Of a stretch of 64,000 bases of DNA, positions 26,637 to 35,208 are shown piece by piece. The DNA is from G942493375 sp942493375 (GTDB lineage: Bacteria > Armatimonadota > UBA5829). Position 1 is the stretch's first letter. The number at the start of each line of letters is the position of its first letter. Position numbers and translations under genes: made by a program. The notes under the pieces were generated by a model. That model saw only the letters and a program-made list of their open reading frames with translations. It did not search any database and was not told the origin of the DNA. Location of the stretch: assembly GCA_942493375.1 (NCBI GenBank), contig OW818698.1, positions 6,262,001-6,326,000 on the forward strand, in the 5' to 3' direction.

Positions 26637-26712
26637 TGGTGCCGAGAGTCAGAGTTGAACTGACGACACGTGGATTTTCAGTCCACTGCTCTACCAACTG
26701 AGCTACCTCGGC
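26637..26712 (-). tRNA. tRNA-Phe (GAA)
   Basis: The acceptor stem is GCCGAGG with TCTCGGC, followed by discriminator A and encoded CCA. The anticodon stem GTGGA/TCCAC carries the loop CTGAAAA, anticodon GAA. Confidence 0.95.
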
Positions 26713-26729
26713 ACGCGGTCTTCAAGCCA

Positions 26730-26758
26730 AACCGACCCACTTTGGTGGTGGGTCGGTT
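26730..26758 (-). terminator. Hairpin between tRNA-Asp and tRNA-Phe
   Basis: AACCGACCCAC and GTGGGTCGGTT form an 11-bp perfect stem with a 7-base loop, with TTTGG next on the minus strand. It could terminate part of the transcription or mark a processing site within the tRNA operon. Confidence 0.55.
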
Positions 26759-26767
26759 CAGGAAAAT

Positions 26768-26844
26768 TGGCGGGGATGACGAGACTCGGACTCGCGGCCT
26801 CCTACGTGACAGGCAGGCGCTCTAACCAACTGAGCTACACCCCC
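26768..26844 (-). tRNA. tRNA-Asp (GTC)
   Basis: The acceptor stem is GGGGGTG with CATCCCC, the discriminator is G and CCA is encoded. The anticodon loop CTGTCAC gives GTC. D arm GCTCAGTTGGTTAGAGC is canonical. Confidence 0.95.
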
Positions 26845-26855
26845 GGGTGTGGACT

Positions 26856-26931
26856 TGGTGGGCGAAACAGGGCTCGAACCTGTGACATCTTCCTTGTAAG
26901 GGAAGCGCTCTCCCAGCTGAGCTACTCGCCC
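26856..26931 (-). tRNA. tRNA-Val (TAC)
   Basis: The acceptor stem is GGGCGAG with TTCGCCC, followed by discriminator A and encoded CCA. The anticodon stem CTTCC/GGAAG carries the loop CTTACAA, anticodon TAC. It is first in the tRNA operon. Confidence 0.95.
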
Positions 26932-26957
26932 GACTCGCTGACCACCAAACAGTAGAT

Positions 26958-26986
26958 ATTTTATCACAGGCGTTCATTGTTGTCAA
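26958..26986 (-). promoter_or_regulatory. Promoter of the tRNA operon
   Basis: On the minus strand a perfect TTGACA (26986-26981), a 17-base spacer and TAAAAT (26963-26958) precede the tRNA-Val gene by about 26 bases. This is one of the best sigma-70 matches in the window. Confidence 0.75.
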
Positions 26987-27065
26987 TGATCGTCTGTTTG
27001 CTGTCTGACTCTGTCACTAGCTCCAAACAGCCAAGCAGAATTATAGCATTAGTCAGGCTCAGGTG

Positions 27066-27160
27066 TCAATGGGGAATTTGGGAGATGGGGAGAGTTGGGA
27101 CTGGGAGACGGGGCGACTAGGAGAGAGGGGGACTGGGGAGAGGAAAGCAGGAGAGTACTG
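27066..27160. repeat. Purine-rich degenerate tandem repeat
   Basis: The plus strand is almost wholly G and A with scattered T/C, made of loosely repeated 7-10-base words around GGGAGACT and GGGGAGAG. The other strand is pyrimidine-rich. It lies in the 302-base gap between the tRNA operon and the URO-D gene, which otherwise shows only the tRNA promoter. Confidence 0.6.
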
Positions 27161-27233
27161 AGGAGAGGCAGAAGAGGTATTTGTGGAGAATGAAGTTTAC
27201 GGTTATTAATATCAATAGTACGGAGTTTAGCAG

Positions 27234-28337
27234 ATGACATCACGAGACGTTATTGATGATTTACTGAGACGCAATAAATCCAGTCGTATGGGAGTGCATG
27301 AGCTATTCTGGCCGGAGACATTTCCTACATGGCTTGAACAGGGATATCCTACATATACAAATGAACATGGTGAAACTGTGCCTGTGGATCATATAGAGCA
27401 CTTTGGTCTGGATATGCGGGATGCGGCTGCTTGGCTTGATCCTATGCCCATTCAGGGATTTATGGAAGTTGTCGAGGAAAGCGATGAGTGGGTTTCACGA
27501 CGCAATGGTGCCGGAGCTGTCCTGAAATATTGGAAACACAAGAGTGGAACACCTGAACATATAGACTTTCGTATGACAAGCAGGGAAGTGTGGGACAGAG
27601 ACTACCGAGGCCTTGTGGACATAATTGACCGAAATCGTGTGGATATTGAAGGCACAAAGAAAGGCCTGGCTCTATGCAGGGAAAAAGGCAATTTTGCTTG
27701 TTTTGGTCATACTCTTATTTGGGAGACAATGCGTGCCAGTATGGGTGATATTTGCATGTTCGAGAGTATGGCACTGGATCCTGACTGGATACACGATTAC
27801 TGCAGAGTATATACGGATTATTACAAGAACCACTATAAAATACTCCTCGAAGAAGCCGGAAAACCGGATGGAGTGTGGATATATGAAGACCTTGGTTATC
27901 GCAATGGCCTGTTTTGTTCACCAAAGACAATGGATGAGTTGATATTCCCATATTATAGAGATATGGTGAGTTTCTATCACAGTTATGATATTCCAGTGGT
28001 GCTGCATTCTTGCGGTAATATTTCTGAAGGGGTAAGGATGATCGCTGAAGCTGGATTTGATGGTTTGCACCCAATGGAAGTCAAAGCCGGATGCGATCTG
28101 TTGAAATTTGCAGAGGAATACGGTGATCAGCTGACATTTATCGGAGGCCTGGATGTTAGAATTCTAGAAACCGGTGACCGGGATGTCATCAAGGCTGGTA
28201 TTCTGCGTATTATCAATGGCATGAAATCGCGTGGAGCACGGTATGTTTTTGGCTCTGATCACTCGATACCGCCCTCAGTGAAATACGAAGATTATAAGTA
28301 CGCACTGGAAGTGTATAGGGACAATTCGGAATATTAA
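27234..28337 (+). CDS. Uroporphyrinogen decarboxylase (URO-D)-family protein, not heme biosynthesis
   Basis: This 367-residue protein has the URO-D TIM-barrel pattern, notably VLHSCGNISEGVRMIAEAGF and the final FGSDHSIPPSVKYEDY. It is closer to MtaA/CmuA-like methyltransferases and uncharacterised environmental paralogs than to HemE: no other heme genes are near, and the N-terminus (ELFWPETFPTWLEQGYP) differs. The His-x-Cys-Gly element could be part of a metal site, but the later Cys of the methyltransferases is not obvious. GGAG eight bases upstream fits the ATG at 27234. The substrate is unknown; corrinoid or aromatic O-methyl chemistry is a possibility. Confidence 0.75.
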   Translation: MTSRDVIDDLLRRNKSSRMGVHELFWPETFPTWLEQGYPTYTNEHGETVPVDHIEHFGLDMRDAAAWLDPMPIQGFMEVVEESDEWVSRRNGAGAVLKYWKHKSGTPEHIDFRMTSREVWDRDYRGLVDIIDRNRVDIEGTKKGLALCREKGNFACFGHTLIWETMRASMGDICMFESMALDPDWIHDYCRVYTDYYKNHYKILLEEAGKPDGVWIYEDLGYRNGLFCSPKTMDELIFPYYRDMVSFYHSYDIPVVLHSCGNISEGVRMIAEAGFDGLHPMEVKAGCDLLKFAEEYGDQLTFIGGLDVRILETGDRDVIKAGILRIINGMKSRGARYVFGSDHSIPPSVKYEDYKYALEVYRDNSEY

Positions 28338-28480
28338 TGCATTTCTACAATAATTCTATACAGTGAATGGATAATCTTTGAATGGAGAACTTACAGATTT
28401 CATTCTTGGCGCCTTTGCGGTTTGGCGTGAGATTAAATGGCATTCAGTCACCCCAAATGGGGGCAGATTGTCTGCGCGAT

Positions 28481-28510
28481 TTGTCGAGACTTTCCTCTTT
28501 ACTCTATAAT
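28481..28510 (+). promoter_or_regulatory. Promoter for accD-accA
   Basis: TTGTCG (28481-28486), an 18-base spacer and a perfect TATAAT (28505-28510) lie about 70 bases before accD. Just upstream is a piece of a dispersed repeat (TTGGCGCCTTTGCGGTTTGG, near 28409). Confidence 0.6.
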
Positions 28511-28581
28511 GATAGCTGTCACTTTGAGACCCCCGTATTGCAGTGATGTGGTGCAAGCGAGTGTGAGAGGACATACGTAAT

Positions 28582-29451
28582 ATGTTATCAAGACCCCTTT
28601 TTGGGTTGGACAGATCTTCAAGGAAAGATGCACGCAAGAGTGTCGATGCACTTCCGGATGGTCTTTGGACAAAATGTCCTGGATGCAGTGAGATCCTGTT
28701 CAACAAGGAACTACAGAAGAACTTTAGAGTATGCGGCAAGTGTGGTTTTCATTACCGACTTGGCGCTGACGACCGTATACAAATAACAGTGGATGATGGT
28801 TCGTTTGAGGAAACATTTGCAGACCTCAGACCGGGCAACCCATTGTTGTTTCCGGACTATGACAGTAAGCTTCTGAAAGGAAAGAATTCTTCCGGACAGA
28901 ATGAAGCTATAATCACCGGTACCGCGCGCATAATGGAATACAAAGTATCTATCGGCGTTGCAGACTTCAGCTTTATGGGAGGAAGTATGGGCGGTGTTGT
29001 CGGTGAGAAGATTGTGCGCAGTATAGAGCTGGCAATCGAACAGAAATTGCCGGTTATTCTGTTTACTACTTCAGGTGGTGCTCGTATGCAGGAAGGGATT
29101 CTTTCCCTTATGCAGATGGCAAAGACAACAGCTGCCTGTTATAAACTGGGCCAGGCTGGACTGCCGTATATTGTAGTGATGACTGACCCTACGACTGCTG
29201 GAGTCCACGCCAGTTTTGCTTCAGTTGGTGACTTTATTCTGGCTGAGCCGGGAGCTTTGATAGGTTTTGCCGGTGCCAGAGTTGCTCAACAGGCTGGAGT
29301 TATACACAGACCGGACAACTTCCAGAAATCTGAGTTCCAACTGGAGCACGGGATGATAGACCAGGTGCTCATCAGGCGCGACATTCGCCCAGCAATCAGC
29401 AGGATCCTCGGATTCTGTGGAATGGAGGTGGTTGAAGATGTCGACAGATAA
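28582..29451 (+). CDS. accD: Acetyl-CoA carboxylase carboxyltransferase subunit beta
   Basis: AccD forms, with AccA, the carboxyltransferase half of acetyl-CoA carboxylase, which makes malonyl-CoA for fatty acid synthesis. The 289-residue protein has the N-terminal four-Cys zinc finger (C32, C35, C51, C54) and the crotonase-like core with FMGGSMGGVVGEKIVRSIEL and FTTSGGARMQEGILSLMQM. The length is normal. The ATG at 28582 follows GAGAGG by eleven bases. The 3' end overlaps accA by 14 bases, so the two subunits are probably made in balance. Confidence 0.95.
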   Translation: MLSRPLFGLDRSSRKDARKSVDALPDGLWTKCPGCSEILFNKELQKNFRVCGKCGFHYRLGADDRIQITVDDGSFEETFADLRPGNPLLFPDYDSKLLKGKNSSGQNEAIITGTARIMEYKVSIGVADFSFMGGSMGGVVGEKIVRSIELAIEQKLPVILFTTSGGARMQEGILSLMQMAKTTAACYKLGQAGLPYIVVMTDPTTAGVHASFASVGDFILAEPGALIGFAGARVAQQAGVIHRPDNFQKSEFQLEHGMIDQVLIRRDIRPAISRILGFCGMEVVEDVDR

Positions 29452-30418
29452 TTGGAGCGTCCTGGATTTCGAAAAGCCAATCACACAACTGGATGAAGAG
29501 ATCAACAAAATCAAACGGTTGACAGCTGAGCGAGGTGAAGACCATTCGGATGATATAGCTGGCCTCGAAGCTGACAGGGACAGACTTCTCCAGGAAATAT
29601 TCGACAATTTGACTCCATGGGATAAAACCCTGCTTGCCCGTCATCCCAAACGTCCGTATACTCTTGATTACATCCGTATGATGTTTGATGACTATACGGA
29701 ACTCCACGGAGACCGGTTGTTCGCCGATGACAATGCGATGGTCGGTGGAATCGGGATTCTCGGTGGAAAGCAGGTTGTATTTGTTGGCCAGCAGAAGGGC
29801 AGAGATCTCAAAGAAAGGCAGTTCCGAAACTTTGGAAGCGCCAAACCTGAAGGTTATCGCAAAGCTTTAAGGCTGATGAAACTGGCTGAGAAGTTCAACC
29901 GCCCAATTGTGGTCCTTGTAGATACGCCTGCTGCGGACTGCAGTGTTGGATCTGAAGAGAGAGGTATAAGCGAAGCTATCGCTCGAAACATGATGGAGAT
30001 GTCCGGACTGCGAGTGCCGGTTGTCGCTGTTGTTATTGGAGAAGGCGGCAGTGGCGGAGCGATTGGTATCGCAGTTGCAAACCGGGTGTTGATGATGGAG
30101 AACTCGGTATACTCGGTTATTCCTCCTGAAGGCTGCGCAGCAATCCTTTGGAGAGACCCTACCCGTGGACGCGATGCGGCTGAAGCATTGAAGATAACCT
30201 CAGATGAAGCTCTTAAAATGGGCGTGATTGAGGAGATTATTGCAGAACCACTCGGTGGGGCTCATCGCAATCCGGATGTTGCGGCTACCTCACTAAAGAA
30301 GGCGATTCTAAGAAACATAGAAGAGCTGGAGAGTATGTCTGCTGACGACTTGGCGCAGCAGAGATATGACAGGTTCCGAGCTATCGGTGCGTATCGAGTG
30401 GCTGAGATAGACGAATAA
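29438..30418 (+). CDS. accA: Acetyl-CoA carboxylase carboxyltransferase subunit alpha
   Basis: This 326-residue subunit pairs with AccD. Landmarks are the N-terminal helix (LDFEKPITQLDEEINKIKRL), ARHPKRPYTLDYI, GDRLFADD and the Gly-rich oxyanion region VVIGEGGSGGAIGIAVANRV, followed by YSVIPPEGCAAILWRDP. I chose the ATG at 29438 because GGAGGTGG lies about seven bases upstream, inside accD; an ATG at 29417 lacks this. The gene ends before a strong hairpin terminator, so accD-accA is a closed two-gene operon. Confidence 0.95.
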   Translation: MSTDNWSVLDFEKPITQLDEEINKIKRLTAERGEDHSDDIAGLEADRDRLLQEIFDNLTPWDKTLLARHPKRPYTLDYIRMMFDDYTELHGDRLFADDNAMVGGIGILGGKQVVFVGQQKGRDLKERQFRNFGSAKPEGYRKALRLMKLAEKFNRPIVVLVDTPAADCSVGSEERGISEAIARNMMEMSGLRVPVVAVVIGEGGSGGAIGIAVANRVLMMENSVYSVIPPEGCAAILWRDPTRGRDAAEALKITSDEALKMGVIEEIIAEPLGGAHRNPDVAATSLKKAILRNIEELESMSADDLAQQRYDRFRAIGAYRVAEIDE

Positions 30419-30427
30419 TTCTTGCAG

Positions 30428-30474
30428 GCACCATCCGTTTGCCCTAAGCTAGTCAAAGGGCGAATGGATGGTGC
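30428..30474 (+). terminator. Terminator after accA
   Basis: GCACCATCC plus TTTGCCCT pairs with AGGGCGAA plus GGATGGTGC around an 11-base loop, nine bases past the accA stop. Confidence 0.75.
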
Positions 30475-30617
30475 TTATTGGCGTGTGCCGTTTTGGATCT
30501 AGTGAAAGGTGTCAAAAGCAGATCCTTCATTGCATTCAGGATGACACTCTGTGCATTCAGGATGATAGTGATTATGATTCGGATTGCATTAGGTTGCGTG
30601 CGAAAGGATATTTTTGA

Positions 30618-31589
30618 ATGAAGCGTATTGCCGTTATGACCAGTGGTGGTGATTCACCTGGTATGAACGCTGCGATTAGGGCAGTAGTCCGTTGTGGTAT
30701 GGGTGTTGGTGCTGATGTGTACGGGATCAAACGCGGATATGCCGGGCTCATGGAAAATGATATAATTGAGCTCGATTCCAGAATGGTCGGTGGATGCATA
30801 CGAAGCGGCGGGACCATTCTTCTCAGCGCCAGGTCAAAGGAATTTACCACCGAAGCGGGGCAGTGCAAAGCTATGGACGTGCTGCATGGCTGGGGAATAG
30901 AAGGATTGGTCGTTATCGGTGGAGACGGGTCTTTGAATGGCGCTAACGCACTCTCGAAGCGCGGCTTTCCAGTTGTTGGTATCCCTGCATCGATAGACAA
31001 CGACATTGCTGAAACTGAAATGTCGCTTGGGGTAGATACTGCTCTGGATACAATACTGGGTGCAGTGGACCGTATTAAAGATACAGCCAGCGCTCATCAG
31101 AGGGCTTTCATAATAGAAGTAATGGGCCGTCGACACGGATATCTCGCCCTGGCAACAGGCATAGCCGGTGGAGCTGAGATGGTTGTGCTTCCGGACAGTG
31201 TTGTGGACAAGGAAACAGTTGTAAAGGCCGTAAAGTCTGCATTCTTCCGCGGTAAACCTCATTTTATTATAATTGCAGCTGAAGGTGCATCCAGTCCAGA
31301 AAAGAGTATTACCAATCTTTTGATGGATTATGTGACTGAAGCTGGACACGAACCCAGGTGTACAGTCCTTGGACATGTACAGCGCGGTGGTAGTCCGACC
31401 TGCTACGATCGGCTTCTTGGCACTCGATTAGGTGCTGGCGCAGTAGACTGCCTTATGGCTGGTCAGACTGGTGTTATGGTTGGGGTGCAGGCTGGTAATA
31501 TCGTTGCAACCGACCTTGATAAAGTTCTCTCAGAAAGTCCCGCACTAAATGCGGATTTACTAAAACTTACAACTCCTCTCGCGATGTAG
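30618..31589 (+). CDS. pfkA: ATP-dependent 6-phosphofructokinase
   Basis: The enzyme phosphorylates fructose 6-phosphate, the committed step of glycolysis. The 323-residue protein shows MTSGGDSPGMNAAIRAVVR, the nucleotide motif VVIGGDGSLNGA (Gly after GGD, which favours ATP over pyrophosphate), PASIDNDIAETEMSLGVDTA with catalytic Asp residues, and EVMGRRHGYLALATG. The length fits the bacterial short form. The segment has Ser where many homologs have Thr (PASIDND rather than PGTIDND). It starts a three-gene carbon-metabolism run with malic enzyme and glycerate kinase. Confidence 0.95.
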   Translation: MKRIAVMTSGGDSPGMNAAIRAVVRCGMGVGADVYGIKRGYAGLMENDIIELDSRMVGGCIRSGGTILLSARSKEFTTEAGQCKAMDVLHGWGIEGLVVIGGDGSLNGANALSKRGFPVVGIPASIDNDIAETEMSLGVDTALDTILGAVDRIKDTASAHQRAFIIEVMGRRHGYLALATGIAGGAEMVVLPDSVVDKETVVKAVKSAFFRGKPHFIIIAAEGASSPEKSITNLLMDYVTEAGHEPRCTVLGHVQRGGSPTCYDRLLGTRLGAGAVDCLMAGQTGVMVGVQAGNIVATDLDKVLSESPALNADLLKLTTPLAM

Positions 31590-31601
31590 GAAAGGATCGA
31601 T

Positions 31602-33023
31602 ATGAAATCTTCTCCCAGTCCAGGTAATAGCATTAGAATACGTGTCAGGCATGCCAGCGATACGACTTCGTTCGCAGCATTAGTGTCTGCGATATCCGGA
31701 GTCGATGGCCAGGTTGGCGCTGTTGACATAGTTGAATCCGGACGCACCCATATCATCAGGGATGTTACAGTCAATACCACTGGAGATGCCCATGTGAAGA
31801 GCATCGAAGCAGCAGTGCGTGCCTTGGTTGGTATCGAAGTGCTTGCTATAGATGATTGCACATTCAAAATGCATGAAGGCGGCAAGTTGGATATGGTTTC
31901 CCGGAGCCCTCTCAAGGACTACGTTGACCTTTCCATGGCATATACGCCCGGTGTCGCCAGAGTCTGCACAGCCATACAGGAAAATCCAGCGCTTGCCCGT
32001 GATTACACGATAAGGCGTTCGATGGTTGCTGTGATTACTGATGGGACAGCTGTTCTTGGCCTTGGGAACATCGGTGCTATGGCTGCACTGCCCGTTATGG
32101 AAGGGAAAGCGGTTCTGTTTAAGGAGTTTGGCGGGGTCAATTCATTTCCTATATGCGTAGACACCAAGGATCCTGAAGTCCTGTTGGAGACAGCCAGAGC
32201 TATCGCAGTGACATTTGGTGGAATTAACCTGGAAGACATCGCAGCGCCTGTGTGCTTTGATATAGAGCGCAGACTTACACAATTGGTGGACATTCCGGTT
32301 TTCCATGATGACCAGCACGGCACAGCAGTGGTTGTAGGTGCGGCGTTTATTAACTCAGTCAAAGTCACCGGATACAAACCAGCGGACATAACTTGCGTTG
32401 TGTGCGGAGCAGGTGCAGCTGGTGTTGCCTGCACAAGAGCACTTCTTGATCTTGGGGTAGGGGATATAATCGTCTGTGACCGTCAGGGAGCTATATTCCG
32501 AGGGCGTGATGGACTCTCTCCTTCCAAGAACTGGTTGGCAGAGAATACCAACCGTGAGAACAAGAGCGGCAGCCTGCAGGAAGTCCTCAAAGGCGCTAAC
32601 ATGTTCCTCGGATTGTCCGGGCCTAATCTATTGACTGGTGATGATGTCAGGACAATGGCAGAGAAGCCGATTGTGTTCGCTCTTTCGAATCCTACTCCTG
32701 AGGTTCCTCCGGAGGCAATTAGTGACTATGCATCAGTGATTGCGACAGGCAGGTCGGATTACCCTAACCAGATAAACAACGTACTCTGTTTCCCTGGTCT
32801 TTTCAGAGGCTTGATGGAGTCTGGCGTCAAGATGGTTACCCGGGAGATGATGACGGCAGCTGCACGGGCGATTGCTGCCTGTGTGAGTGATGCTGAACTG
32901 TCACCTGGTTGTGTTATACCAAGTGCATTTAACAAGTCCGTTGGTGAGTCTGTATGTGCTGCGGTCATGAACCTGGCTGCTGATCCTACAGCTCCCAAGA
33001 CTCCTATTTACTTTGAGTTTTAA
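31602..33023 (+). CDS. NAD-dependent malic enzyme with N-terminal ACT domain
   Basis: Malic enzyme decarboxylates malate to pyruvate. The 473-residue protein has an N-terminal ACT module (about 7-85, SAISGVDGQVGAVDIVESG), the catalytic start LSMAYTPGVARVC, ITDGTAVLGLGNIGAMAALP, FPICVDTKDPE, the metal-site segment VFHDDQHGTAVVVGAA and the Rossmann motif CGAGAAGVACTRALLDLG. An ACT-fused form suggests control by an amino acid or related ligand. It starts 12 bases after pfkA with AGGAAAGGA upstream, and its stop overlaps the glycerate kinase start (TAATG). Confidence 0.93.
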   Translation: MKSSPSPGNSIRIRVRHASDTTSFAALVSAISGVDGQVGAVDIVESGRTHIIRDVTVNTTGDAHVKSIEAAVRALVGIEVLAIDDCTFKMHEGGKLDMVSRSPLKDYVDLSMAYTPGVARVCTAIQENPALARDYTIRRSMVAVITDGTAVLGLGNIGAMAALPVMEGKAVLFKEFGGVNSFPICVDTKDPEVLLETARAIAVTFGGINLEDIAAPVCFDIERRLTQLVDIPVFHDDQHGTAVVVGAAFINSVKVTGYKPADITCVVCGAGAAGVACTRALLDLGVGDIIVCDRQGAIFRGRDGLSPSKNWLAENTNRENKSGSLQEVLKGANMFLGLSGPNLLTGDDVRTMAEKPIVFALSNPTPEVPPEAISDYASVIATGRSDYPNQINNVLCFPGLFRGLMESGVKMVTREMMTAAARAIAACVSDAELSPGCVIPSAFNKSVGESVCAAVMNLAADPTAPKTPIYFEF

Positions 33024-34237
33024 TGGCTCAATACAATCGTTTGAAAGTTATCGTATGCCCCGATTCATTCAAAGGCAGCCTCAGTTCTTCTGAGGCTGCT
33101 GATGCTATTGAACGGGGCATATTGGCGTGTGGTTCCTCATTTCCCGTTGAAGTGGTTAAGGTTCCCCTTGCTGATGGTGGTGAAGGAACGGCTGAAGTGC
33201 TTCTGCAGGCTCTTGGCGGGCGGTTTGTGGAAGTAGATGTCCACGACCCATTGATGCGTCCTATGCGGGCATCCTATGCGCTTTCAGCAGACGGGAAGAC
33301 CGCAATAGTTGAGATGGCAACTGCTTCCGGGTTGTGCCTGCTTAAGGAAAACGAAAGAGATCCCAGGATAACTACCACATTTGGCACAGGGGAACTGATA
33401 TCTGCAGCACAAAAATCCGGAGTTGAGCGGATATTAGTGTGCATCGGCGGTAGTGCAACGAATGATGGCGGGAGTGGAGTCGCATCTGCGCTGGGTGTTA
33501 GATTTCTTGATGCTTCCGGCAAAGAGTTACCTTATGGGGGAGCATCACTAGCTGGTTTGGATCGCATTGATATGAGTGGATTCATCTTTCCTGCTGGTGA
33601 TGTGGCAGTAACTGTGGCGTGTGATGTTACGAATCCTCTTACCGGCCCTAATGGTGCATCTGCTATTTATGGACCGCAAAAAGGTGCGGACACGCAGATG
33701 GTCTCAGAATTGGATGCTGCTCTTTCTCGATATGGTGCAGTAGTTGAAGGTGAATTGGGTGTCAGTGTAGTTAATATGCCTGGTGCAGGGGCGGCAGGTG
33801 GTCTTGGAGCTGGATTGGCAGCGTTCTTTGGAGCTGAACTGAGGTCTGGGATAGATATGGTGTTGGATGCTGTTGGGTTTGATGAAATGCTGTCTGATGC
33901 TGATCTGGTGATCACTGGTGAGGGTTGTATAGATAGCCAGACTGCATCTGGCAAGGTGATTGGTGGAATCCTCAATAGAGCCCAGCGGTTACATGTTCCT
34001 GTGGTCGCTTTTGGAGGTAAGGTGGAGGTTGTGCCGGAGTTGTATGAATCCGGTCTTGTAGCTGCATTCCCCATAGCTTCGGGTCCGATGAGCCTTTTTG
34101 ACTCCATAAGTTCTGCGAAACAGCTTTTGGAAAGCGCTGCTGAAAGAGTTTTCAGACTTTCATCAGTTTTTTTGAAAAAAAATAAATGTTCCGGTAATGA
34201 TGCTGGGAGTCAAACGTCTAGCATTAATAATGGTTGA
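33023..34237 (+). CDS. Glycerate 2-kinase (GlxK/GarK family)
   Basis: This family phosphorylates D-glycerate and links glycerate to lower glycolysis. The 404-residue protein starts with VIVCPDSFKGSLSSSEAADA, then PLADGGEGTAEVLLQALGG, VCIGGSATNDGGSGVASALG and ITGEGCIDSQTASGKVIGGI, all characteristic. A tail of about 25 polar residues (from about 378, KKNKCSGNDAGSQ) extends beyond the usual end. The ATG overlaps the malic enzyme stop by one base. The pfkA, malic enzyme and glycerate kinase run suggests a lower-glycolysis/pyruvate supply unit. Confidence 0.92.
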   Translation: MAQYNRLKVIVCPDSFKGSLSSSEAADAIERGILACGSSFPVEVVKVPLADGGEGTAEVLLQALGGRFVEVDVHDPLMRPMRASYALSADGKTAIVEMATASGLCLLKENERDPRITTTFGTGELISAAQKSGVERILVCIGGSATNDGGSGVASALGVRFLDASGKELPYGGASLAGLDRIDMSGFIFPAGDVAVTVACDVTNPLTGPNGASAIYGPQKGADTQMVSELDAALSRYGAVVEGELGVSVVNMPGAGAAGGLGAGLAAFFGAELRSGIDMVLDAVGFDEMLSDADLVITGEGCIDSQTASGKVIGGILNRAQRLHVPVVAFGGKVEVVPELYESGLVAAFPIASGPMSLFDSISSAKQLLESAAERVFRLSSVFLKKNKCSGNDAGSQTSSINNG

Positions 34238-34301
34238 GAGAAGTTGCAGCATATACTGTATGAATGTTTGCTGCATATATGCTCATCATTTATCTGTTAG
34301 T

Positions 34302-34331
34302 TTGTAAACGAATTGTAGTGTCTGGTATAAT
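34302..34331 (+). promoter_or_regulatory. Promoter of the OmpH-lipid A operon
   Basis: TTGTAA, an 18-base spacer and a perfect TATAAT with an upstream TGG (extended -10) give a start near 34338, about 43 bases before the OmpH-like gene. Confidence 0.7.
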
Positions 34332-34380
34332 CTTGACGGCGGGCTCAGAACTGCCCAAGGACTATAGGTGAGGTGTTTTG

Positions 34381-35025
34381 ATGTTGAGTGCGCGCAAGTT
34401 GGCGTTGTTATGTGTATTGGCTGCTGTCGGAGCAATGCTCTCTTCAGTAGTGTGGTCTGCTCCGGCTGATATTAAAATTGCAGTAGTAGATATCACTCGA
34501 ATCCGCAAAGATTCTCCTAGACTGAAACAGTATGATGCTAATTTTGCAAAGATTCAGTCTGAACTACAAGCTGAACTGGACATCAGAGGCAGTCACTTAC
34601 TCTTGGACGAAGCTAAAATAAAGGCATATATCGCCCTCAAACAAAAGGGACAGACTGCTACAGATGCGGATAATGCAGCGATGAAAGCTACAGATGCTGA
34701 GCAGGCAGCTTTGGATACTGAGCTGAAGACACTCCAGCAGACTCCGACTCCTGATGACACACAGAAAGCGCGTCAGAAGGCATTGATGGATACACTTCAG
34801 AAGAACAAAGCAACTGCAGAAATGTTCGTGAAGGATTCTCAGGGAATACTACAGGGCAAGGGTGATGAACTCAGTGCCAAGATAGAAGCTGATATATTAA
34901 CTGCTGTCAAAGAAGCTGCCATTGCCAGATCATTCACTTATGTTTATGACAAGGGTGCACTCCTGTATGGTGGTACTGATCTGACTGACGATGTTATAAA
35001 GCGTTTACCAAGCAAAGCAGACTAG
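34381..35025 (+). CDS. OmpH/Skp-family periplasmic chaperone-like protein
   Basis: The 214-residue protein has a signal peptide (LALLCVLAAVGAMLSSVVWS) and an OmpH-like body: a first strand KIAVVDITRIRKDSP, a long charged helical hairpin (about 60-160) and a closing part DILTAVKEAAIARSFTYVYD. Skp-type chaperones escort unfolded outer-membrane proteins. Its place before lpxD matches the skp-lpxD order known in many Gram-negatives. The ATG at 34381 has AGGTG five bases upstream. A Thr/Asp-rich insertion in the hairpin (QKGQTATDADNAAM) is unusual. Confidence 0.85.
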   Translation: MLSARKLALLCVLAAVGAMLSSVVWSAPADIKIAVVDITRIRKDSPRLKQYDANFAKIQSELQAELDIRGSHLLLDEAKIKAYIALKQKGQTATDADNAAMKATDAEQAALDTELKTLQQTPTPDDTQKARQKALMDTLQKNKATAEMFVKDSQGILQGKGDELSAKIEADILTAVKEAAIARSFTYVYDKGALLYGGTDLTDDVIKRLPSKAD

Positions 35026-35054
35026 CTCTCTTTGTTCATTGCACAATACATATC

Positions 35055-35190
35055 CAGTTTGTGTGAATAATGTGGATTAAGTGAATAGCTTGTATTGTAT
35101 ATTCTGCCCTCCGGCGTTGCCGGAGGGATGTTTTGCTGTTTGGACTGTATTATTCATAGGTGATTGTGTTCAGTCATACGGGCTAACATA
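35055..35190. repeat. Possible degenerate palindromic-repeat fragments
   Basis: GTGTGAATAATGTGGATTAA near 35061, GTATTATTCAT near 35147 and CATACGGGCTAAC near 35174 resemble ends of the 81-bp family. They are too decayed to be sure. Confidence 0.3.
35107..35127 (+). terminator. GC-rich hairpin after the OmpH-like gene
   Basis: CCCTCCGGC and GCCGGAGGG form a perfect 9-bp stem with a 3-base loop, followed by ATGTTTTGC. It may attenuate transcription into the lpx genes. Confidence 0.6.
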
Positions 35191-35208
35191 TGGAACCCGG
35201 GGTGGGTT

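Noticed and set aside
26554..26931. tRNA cluster as an integration site for a mobile island
   Set aside because: No integrase and no duplicated tRNA ends were seen next to the cluster.
27234..28337. hemE (heme biosynthesis)
   Set aside because: The URO-D fold is present, but the N-terminal region and context do not match HemE and no other heme genes are nearby.
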